Below are positions 56,688 to 64,000 of a stretch of DNA of 64,000 bases, one piece after another (within the stretch, counting starts at the first letter, position 1; every line of letters begins with the position of its first letter). The notes under the pieces were generated by a model, which saw only the letters and a program-made list of their open reading frames with translations, was not told the origin of the DNA and did not search any database. The stretch is from Cheiracanthium punctorium. Taxonomy: Eukaryota > Arthropoda > Arachnida > Araneae > Cheiracanthiidae. The DNA lies in NCBI GenBank assembly GCA_038373885.1, contig JAWZYV010012261.1, positions 372,001 to 436,000 on the forward strand. The letters are read 5' to 3'. The translations under genes and the position numbers were made by a program.

Positions 56688-59600
56688 CTAATTACAACCG
56701 CGGTAGATGGCTAGCCGATCGTAATGTACAACTCTTGGCTTCGAGTTTGGTGACTTACGAATCCGTACGATGATGTCATTCAGCCGGTTTAGGACGGTGT
56801 AAGGACCGTCCCACGGCAGTTGCAGCTTGGGAGACAGGCCTCTCCGTCGAGTAGGATTCCATAGCCAAACTTTGTCACCTGCGTTGAACTCGTGTCCCGT
56901 AGCCTTCGTGTCGTAGCGAGTCTTCATCTTTTCCGTGTTCAGGTTCATCCGCTCCCGAGCAAAATGATGCACATCTTCAAACCGTGCCCGAAGGTTTTCC
57001 ACGTACTCCTCTCGCGATGAAGGCGCATCTGGAGGGCGGCCGAACACTAGATCGGCGGGAAGACGAAGATCTCTGCCGAACAGCATCTGGGAAGGCGTGA
57101 AGCCGGTAGTCTCATGGACGGCGCTCCTATAGGCCAGCAGAAAGAGGGGGAGTTTCTTGTCTCAGTCCTTTTGATTCCTATAGACCAGGAGCGAGAGGTT
57201 GCTCAAAATAGTGCGATTAAACCTCTCCACCATTCCGTCGGATTGTGTGCGTAAAGGCACAGTCTGGGTTTTGTCGATTCCGAGAAATTGACATGGTCCT
57301 TTAAAGACTGCAGAGGTAAAGTTCGTTCCTTGGTTGGAATGAAGTTGCAGAGGGGTTCCATATCTGGAAATCCATCCTTGCACCAGTACCTCTGCTACGG
57401 TCGTAGCTTCTTGATCGGGAATAGGAAACGCTTCGGGCCATTTTGAGAAGTAGTCAATGACAACTAGGATGTATTTGTTGCCATCCGAAGTTCGCGGAAG
57501 AGGTCCCAGGATGTCGAGGGCAATCCTCTCAAAAGGCGCTCCTACATTATAACGATATAGTCTTCCACGGATTCGTTTCTTCGGGCCTTTACGGGCGGCA
57601 CAGGCGTCACAAGCTTGACACCACTTTTCGACGTCGCCTCGAGCCCTAACCCAGTAGAAGCGCTCGCGAACTTTCGCAGGGTCTTCATTACGCCAAAATG
57701 GCCTCCAGTGTAGCCATTATGAAGTTCTTCTAGAACCTTCGGAATCCTCGAACGAGGGAGGACTAACTGCCATCGGAGCATCTTGCCGTCGTCGGACTCC
57801 CATTTACGATACAGGACTCCATTCCTCAGGCGAAGCGAATCCCATAAAGCCCAGAACTGTTTTGTTGCCGGACTGTAAGATGATATTTCTTGCCAACTGG
57901 GCTTAGCGCTGGATTTTTCCATAAATTCCACAATAGGTTTGATGTAGCTGTCTGCTAATTGGTCCGCCCGAACATTTTCGTCACTCCAGGGATCTTGAGA
58001 TTGTGCCGATGATGTAATTTGGCGGACAACGGGATGTTTCAGATGGTAATTTTTCTCTGCCCTGGAGCAATAGCGACAACTGTCTATGCAGGGCCTTCTC
58101 GACAAAGCATCTGCATTTCCATGAGATGACCCTTTCCGATGACGTATCTCGATTTCATATTCTTGTCATCGCTGTATCCACCTGGCTATCTGGCCCTCTG
58201 GATTCTTGAAATTTAGAAGGCAGGTTAAAGAGGCATGGTCCGTTCGGAGCAGGAACTTTCGGCCGTACAGGTAATGATGGAAGTGCTCCACGGCTTTAAC
58301 GATAGCAAGAAGTTCCTTCCTCGTAACACAATAGTTACGTTCTGCCTTCGAAAGGCATTTGCTCCAGTAAGCAATGACGTGTTCTTGGCCATCTATCTCC
58401 TGTTACAAAACTGTTCCAACACTCTCCTTACTTGCGTCTGTGTCCAGGATAAATGGCTTGTCAGGGTGAGGATACGACAGGATCGGCGAAGATGTTAAAG
58501 CCATCTTCAGTTCGTTCAATGCGTCCTCACATTCCTCAGTCCATAGAAATTTCTGTCCAGTCTCGGTCAATTTGTGAAGAGGTCTTGCAATTTGAGAAAA
58601 ACCCTTCACGAAATTTCGATAGTAAGTACTCAGACCGAGAAAACTTCGTAAGTCATGGATATTCTCCGGACGACTCCAGTTCTTGACTGCGGACGTCTTT
58701 TCGGGATCGGTTCGGACTCCGTGGGCGGATATTATGTGCCCGAGGTAACGTACTTCCCGACGGAACAAGTTGCACTTCGACGGACTTAGTTTCAAGTTTG
58801 CCTCTTTTAATTTCTGCAGTAGCTTGCGAATGTTCTCGAGATACTCTTCGAAAGTCCTTCCGACGATGATGATATCGTCCAAATAGACGAGACATGCTTC
58901 GTAGGAGAGTCCTCTCAACACTGTCTCCATTAGACGCTCGAATGTAGCCGGTGCGTTGCAGAGTCCAAAAGGCATAACTTTGAACTGCCACAATCCTTGT
59001 CCCGTGGTAAATGCAGTCTTTTCACGGTCATCGGGATGAATTTCTACTTGCCAGTAACCACTTTTCAGATCCAGAGTCGAAAACTATTCGTTTCCCGATA
59101 AAGTGTCCAAAGTGTCGTCTATCCTGGGAAGAGGGTAGCTGTCTTTCTTGGTAATGTCATTCAGACGTCTGTAGTCAACACAGAACCGGGTGGAACCATC
59201 CTTCTTTCGGACCAAAACAATTGGCGAGGCCCAGGGACTAGTCGAAGGCTCGATGACGTCATCACGCTGCATCTCCTCTAAAAGTCTGCTCACCTCTTCT
59301 TGCTTAGCAAACGGCAGCCACCTAGGATGTTGCTTGATGGGAGAATGGCTGCCTGTATCTATCCTATGTTGAGTTAAGCTCGTACGGCCAAAGTCACCCG
59401 AAGTTCGGGAGAAGAGGTCTTCAAATTCAGCTATTACTTTCTCCGCAGCTCTTCTCTGTTCTGCCGTTAACTCCACGTCTTGTATTAATTCCTTCGTCAG
59501 GCACTCGGAAGATTTAGCTGTCGTTTGTCTGATGTTCTTATTAATGCAGGTAACAGGAATGCATGTCGCCAACACTTCATTTTTCTTTATCACCTTCGAC

Positions 59601-60622
59601 TTGTCCGTCACATTTACTACTCTAACTGGAATTTCTGTTCTCGACAAGTCCACAAGTGTTGCTCCCACAAGTACTCCTCTGACGGAATCACTATTGTTTG
59701 GGTGTTCGATTAATCCAAAACGGAATTTATTGCTTTCTTTTACTGTTCCAGAAATTATTGAATCAGTTCTGGGAGGTAGAGTGATATCAGTCTGGGCTAT
59801 TATTTGCCGAATAGGTAAAATAGTTTCATTTTTAATATCGAACGCAGCTATTTCGTCTGAGTCTGAACGAAGCTCATTATTCATAAAGTCCAAATTAAAT
59901 TTGTGTGATTTTAAAAAGTCCAGTCCGAGAATAAAGGAGTCTGTAATATTGGCGACATATACCACATGGTCGTATCTGGCATTTCCGAACGTGATTTCTA
60001 CTTGCGCTTTTCCGCCCACTTCGATCTTGTCACCTGTCACAGTCTGGAGGGTCAGCGAGGGCGGAGTCCAGATAATCTTCAAGTTTAATTTCTTGGCCAG
60101 ATCTGTCCTTATGATGGTTACGTTCGCTCCAGTATCAATCACCATGTGGCATGGGGAACCATTAACGTATCCCAGTACGAAGAGTCCATTACTGCCGCCA
60201 TTCACTGATGAAATCTGTAAGACTTTCAAACGAGGCTTTTGAATATCCCTCAGCCTCTGTTCCTGAAAGTGTTCTCTTTTCTGTCTTCCTTCATGGGCTT
60301 CTCTGGTGCATTGATAACTGCGATCTTTACGACGAGAGTTCTTTTGTCCGTCACAGTATTTTCGTATATGCTCCTCGCTGTTGCACCTCCAACATTTTAC
60401 TTTCTTTGGGCCATCTCTCGTTCTATCGGATCTTAATTTTCGTTCTATGAGATCCTCAATTCTCTTCAACCTGTTCTCGACGCTCTCTGTGTCTTTGTCA
60501 GCTCCCTCTTGGACCGTGACCGCTCTAACAGCATGCCGATCTTTTCTCACGGCCCGCTGGTCTGCCTCTAGTTTCATTGCGAACACCAGAGCAGACTTCA
60601 AATCCTGATAATCCTCCAACAT
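56688..60622 (-). pseudogene. Gypsy gag-end/pol: protease, RT, RNase H, integrase, broken
   Basis: In order on the minus strand: zinc knuckle CWRCNSEEHIRKYC (about residue 77-90 of the first frame), protease DTGA (163-166), RT from about 59400 with FCVDYRRLN, then VMPFGLCNAPATFE and YLDDIIIV (58993-58820), RNase H (58430-58200), integrase zinc-binding and core (57542-57162) and C-terminal part (56688-57086). Breaks seen: in-frame stops at 59084, 58403, about 58160 and about 57162, and a one-base frame change near 57670. The second catalytic Asp of the integrase is replaced (HSNQGTNF instead of HSDQG). The copy is inactive, but its parts are still closely readable. Confidence 0.93.
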
Positions 60623-61725
60623 GAGTGCCTTTTGGGTTTCTGGATCACGGATGGCTTCAATAAAATGACTCAGAAATTATCAAGGAAATTATCAAGGTGG
60701 ATTTCAATTATCCGGAAATCCAGTGGATTTCAATTATCCAGGAAATTATCAAGGCGGAAATTACCAAGGTGGTCCATGTAGGCTAGATGACACAGCCTAT
60801 CTATGTCCGAAGCCAGCTCTTGAAGGGTCTCGCCAGATCTCTGCATCCTTGACTTAAGTTGGATTCTACTATATTCTTTCTGGCACTTCTCTCCGAATTT
60901 CATCTCCAAGGCACTGGCAAGGGCGTCAAAATCTCCTATCTTCGTCGCTCCAATAGTTTGCAATACGTTAATTGCATCTCCGCTAAGGGAAGCGGCCAGT
61001 TGGTCCGCTTTCTCGGACTCGCTCCAACCATTGGCTTTGGCGACGATTAAAAATTGGGTCTTGTAGGCTTCCCAGGGAGTCTTTCCGTCATAAGTGGTAA
61101 GTTTCACTGCTGGGCGGCGTGACGACAGTCTGGTGTTTTCCGGTAACTTTCCCAGCTTGACGAGAGAGTCCAATTTTTCTTCCATTTTAGCTTCACATTC
61201 TTCCTGTATTTTCGAAACTATATTTTCTTTCCAATCCAATTTGTCCTCGATTTTATTATTAAATTCTTCACGTAATTCTTTCATGCTTCTTGCTTGGCTT
61301 TCTTCTAGTATCGACATTCTCTTCTCCATATTTTCTTGATTTGTCTGTATTTTTTCCTCCAGTCCGGATTTCATTTCTTCCAGTCCGGCTTCTATTTTCC
61401 GCTCCAGTCCGGATTTCATCACGTCGTGTGCGGCTCTTAATTCTTCCAGTCCGGTCTTCACATTGTCGTGTGCGGCTCTTAGCTCCTCCAATCCGGTTTT
61501 CACTTCATTGTGCGCTGTCTTTAACTCGTCCAATCCGGATTTCATTTCGCCTTGTACAGCTTTTATCTCATCTTGTCCGGCTTTCATCTCTTCTAATCCG
61601 GTTTTCACCTCATGGTGTGAAGCTTTCATTTCGTCTTGTCCGGCTTTCATCTCTTTTTTTATCTCATCTTGTCCGGATTTCATTTCCTGCATCATATTCA
61701 AGAGCTTTTTAAGTTGCTCTTCCAC
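60623..61725 (-). pseudogene. Gypsy gag, with a foreign filler near its end
   Basis: The frame starts MEEQLKKLLNMMQEMKSGQD and has a long coiled coil of 11-residue repeats (MKAGQDEMK, VKTGLEELRAA; about residues 15-140). A second helical segment and a capsid-like region with TPWEAYKTQFLIVAKANGW, GDAINVLQTI and LQELASDIDRLCHLAY follow. At 60676-60775 a short tandem-repeat sequence interrupts the gag and brings a stop (60730). Gag homology resumes as EAIRDPETQKAL before 60622. Confidence 0.85.
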
Positions 61726-61774
61726 TTTTTTGTCTAGTCAAAACCATAAACTGGAAAATTAAAGTTTTTCTTTA

Positions 61775-61794
61775 GAACCCCGATTCTGACACCA
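61775..61794 (-). other. Primer binding site
   Basis: TGGTGTCAGAATCGGGGTTC on the minus strand begins two bases inside the 5' LTR. It is of the tRNA-Leu type used by many Gypsy elements, with some mismatches to a standard tRNA-Leu 3' end. Confidence 0.6.
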
Positions 61795-61796
61795 AA

Positions 61797-62345
61797 TGTT
61801 ACGGAATTACTCTGCTACTCCTGGGGTTCGTCGTTCTAAAGTCCTGTTGGTGTAAAAAGTTCAAGTAAAAAGTCACTTGTCAGGATGGAACACGATTTTT
61901 ATTGCTTCTAGAACTTCGTAGAACAATCAGCTGTACACAATTTACAAGCACAATCTAGCAGTAACGTGCTTTTAACAATCCGCTTGGATCAGAAGCTCTC
62001 ACAAATGCTGTATTTCTCACACAAAATAAGTCACTTTCACAGGCGAAAATTCCGTGAAAATATTCAAGGGATATAGTACACAATCCCTTAAGACACAGCA
62101 ATGAAGAATTTACACACAGCACTTTAAAAACAGCTTCACAAAACAAGCTAAAACACAGCTTCTATTCACACAAAACAAGCGTACTGAGAGCTCTTCACAC
62201 ATTGAGCGTTCAACTCGCACACTGAACCTTCGGGGCGACGCGCGCTTCTATAAATAGCCGACGCAGGAGGTACAAGAGGTTTCCAGAAAAGTCAATTTCT
62301 CGAGGGTTCTACATAAAGCGTGAATTTTGATTACGTCATAGAAGA
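61797..62345 (-). repeat. Gypsy 5' LTR, truncated
   Basis: The 549 bp correspond to 55409-55958 of the 3' LTR. The first 361 bp or so of U3 are missing. Homology stops at 62345, 13 bp before the palindromic MITE, so a deletion or replacement removed the outer end. Confidence 0.88.
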
Positions 62346-62358
62346 CTTGCGTCATAGA

Positions 62359-62561
62359 ATTCTTAATATAGAAATAAATTAATGAACGAAAACTAATATT
62401 ATTGTGAAAAAAGCGTGGGGTGCTCCATATATCAGTTCTTGAGAATATTCGATCGGTACGATTAGTACAAAAATGATACAAAAAATATAGCACAAAGAAC
62501 CCCACGCTTTTTTCACAATAATATTAGTTTTCGTTCATTAAATTATTTCTATATTAAGAAT
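62359..62561. mobile_element. Palindromic MITE, copy 2 (62-bp arms)
   Basis: Arms 62359-62420 and 62500-62561 are complementary at 61 of 62 positions and surround a 79-base loop. Relative to the copy at 53824 the loop is reversed. No target duplication is clear. Confidence 0.82.
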
Positions 62562-62800
62562 TATTTTTCGCCTTTTAGTTAGTTCAATTTATCACTAAAG
62601 CGTGTTTTTTGGTTTTTTAAACTATATATTTTTAAGAATTATTTTTCACTTTTTAGTTAATTCATTTTATCACTAAAGCGTATTTTAGTTTTTTCAAATA
62701 TTTATTTTTAACTTTTTAGTTCGATTTGCTATAAAAGCGTGTTTTTTAGTTTTTTAAACTGCATTTATTTAAAATTTATATATTTTTTAGTTTTCGACAT
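62562..62800. repeat. Tandem repeat of about 75-80 bp, three-plus units
   Basis: AATTATTTTTC(G/A)C(C)TTTTAGTTA, CACTAAAGCGTGTTTT and TTAGTTTTTTAAACT recur at about 62560, 62636 and 62705. One unit in inverse orientation flanks MITE copy 1 (53755-53820), so the repeat and the MITE travel together. Confidence 0.65.
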
Positions 62801-63300
62801 CTCTCATAAGACTAAGCACACTAAGTTGGAAAGTAAAATCTGTAGCAAGGATTTTATTTCGCGGTGGGCTGGGTATCAAATTTAAAGCTAAAGTTCAATT
62901 GTAAACTAAATATCAAATTGCAAGCTAAGTAAAGGGTCCCATATCGGGGGGGGGCAGCAGCCCCCTCACTCTCCCCCTCTCTGATAACGCCCCTGCTGTG
63001 CACCAAAGTATTAATTAACCTGCAGTTAAATGCTACCTTCCTCATTAAAAAGGCAAAATAAGTCTCTAATCAACAAACAAGTTTCATAACCACTACAACA
63101 AATACAAACATCCAGGTAAAAAATTTTTAGATTTGCCATCTGGATTTCAAAACTTAACTGCCCAAACATACCATTGAATACAGTTACCAATAGCAAGAGA
63201 GGTTCTAATCCATTGAGCTGATCCGAGTGCCGAAATGGTATGCATGCGTAGACCGCGCGCTTGCTCCATCTCTCCCGCTCTCACGCAAAGTATCTCTAAG
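62801..63300. other. No gene recognised
   Basis: GGGGGGGGGCAGCAGCCCCC near 62948-62967 can fold on itself. A piece at 63028-63085 matches the flank at 55350-55410. Otherwise nothing supported. Confidence 0.4.
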
Positions 63301-63655
63301 AAAATTACTAATCCTGACGATCCTAATCAGGATAAATGGATAAACTTACCAAATTATTGTATTGTCATCGATCCTTGATATGTCTACAGAGTTTAAATTA
63401 AATCTGGCCGTTTAAAGTGGGTCAAAGTCGAGTTCAAAGGAGTCGGTTACAAACATACAAGATTAACATACATACAGGTGATGCTAATAAAAGCGTGTTA
63501 AAATCAGGAAAATGGAATAAACTTATCAAATTATTGTATTTTCATCGATCCTTGATATGTCTACAAAGTTTAAAGTGGGTAAAAATCGAATTCAAAGGAG
63601 TCGGTTACAAACATACAAACATACATACAGGTGAAGCTAATAAAAGCGTGTTAAA
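63301..63655 (-). repeat. Two tandem copies of the CACCTGTATGTATG repeat
   Basis: CATCGATCCTTGATATGTCT, GGAGTCGGTTACAAACATAC and CTAATAAAAGCGTGTTAAAA occur twice, in two units of about 150-180 bp. Inverse to the copy at 54017-55130. Confidence 0.65.
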
Positions 63656-64000
63656 AACCGATATATTACAAGAATGTACACTAAACATAGCGTAAATCAG
63701 TACTGAGTAAAAGAGAGTTGAAGAAAGAGGAAGGAAATACAGGAAAGGAATGAGAGACGAAAGAAAGGTGGTATTACGCCATAGTGAATATGATCTAATA
63801 TTGAAATAATCATTTACAACCGCGGTAAATGGCTAGCCGATCGTAAAGATCAACTCTTGGTTTCGGGTTAGATGACTTACGAATCCTTACGATAACGTCG
63901 TTCAGTCTGTTTAGGACTGTGTAAGGACAGCCCCACTGCGATTGCAGCTTGGGAGACAGGCCTTTCCGTCGAGTAGGATTCCATAGCCAAACTTTGTCAC
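63656..64000 (-). pseudogene. Second copy of the Gypsy element: 3' UTR and integrase C-terminus
   Basis: Colinear with 56545-56880, with scattered substitutions. It covers the untranslated stretch and, from about 63820, the end of the integrase (homologous to 56695-56880). It runs off the window. Its 3' LTR is absent: the neighbouring repeat begins instead. Confidence 0.8.

Noticed and set aside
59532..60242. 236-codon plus-strand frame
   Set aside because: Antisense to the Gypsy pol frame; no domain.
61290..61762. Plus-strand frames antisense to the gag coiled coil
   Set aside because: Repetitive translation results from the coiled-coil repeats on the coding strand.

Overview
The window looks like an A+T-rich, transposon-packed stretch of an arthropod genome, most likely a chelicerate and probably a spider. 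The grounds are the doublesex-type DM exons, the many spider-like repeats (SINEs with tRNA-like heads, hAT, Tc1, Helitron, BEL and Gypsy elements) and the lack of any compact gene structure. The species assignment is inference. No rRNA gene, CRISPR array or bacterial-type operon is visible.

Host genes (about 7-26 kb). Three DM-domain exons lie on the minus strand: 7165-7735, 18833-19388 and 25157-25571. The first two are clear doublesex-type paralogs. Their DM domains are identical at 48 of 57 residues, and they share an N-terminal MK..xYSRRxSQGA motif and a terminal PSAF(K/R)(F/Y)TGG motif. The third keeps all eight zinc ligands but has a rebuilt recognition helix. Each exon starts with ATG and ends in a good splice donor of the same phase (phase 1). 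No downstream dimerisation exon was recognised in the window. They may be three tandem genes or three alternative first exons feeding a common 3' end beyond base 1. GC-rich blocks about 1 kb upstream of the first two are candidate promoters, and a degenerate tandem repeat of about 72 bp lies upstream of the third.

0-7 kb and the gaps between DM exons. These hold dispersed repeats of about 170 bp, a 379-bp Mutator-like MITE with a 9-bp target duplication (3115), a hAT element with a perfect 8-bp duplication (4552), four copies of a TTAA-flanked MITE with an internal hairpin (5.5, 12.8, 18.2 and 27.7 kb), small TA-flanked MITEs and a Harbinger transposase fragment (15.1 kb).

28-42 kb. This is a nest of retroelements. 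A decayed BEL/Pao polyprotein on the minus strand (28.6-32.0 kb) is broken by a hAT element and by a 298-bp Harbinger-like MITE. A Gypsy-type gag (35.3 kb) is cut by a second copy of that MITE, which is itself split by 3.2 kb. Helitron, Tigger/pogo and several SINE pieces follow.

42-51 kb. It holds an unidentified 110-residue ORF, a Tc1 element with intact terminal repeats but a frameshifted transposase, hAT-type MITEs, a 64-bp-arm palindrome inside a SINE and a tandem repeat.

51-64 kb. One Gypsy family dominates: a diverged LTR split by a hAT insertion (51.6 kb), a solo LTR with a GTAT duplication (54.06 kb), a nearly full element on the minus strand (62.3 to 55.4 kb; gag, protease, RT, RNase H and integrase, with stops and frameshifts) and the start of another copy at the right edge. 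A tRNA-His-like gene with anticodon GCG sits at 55192.
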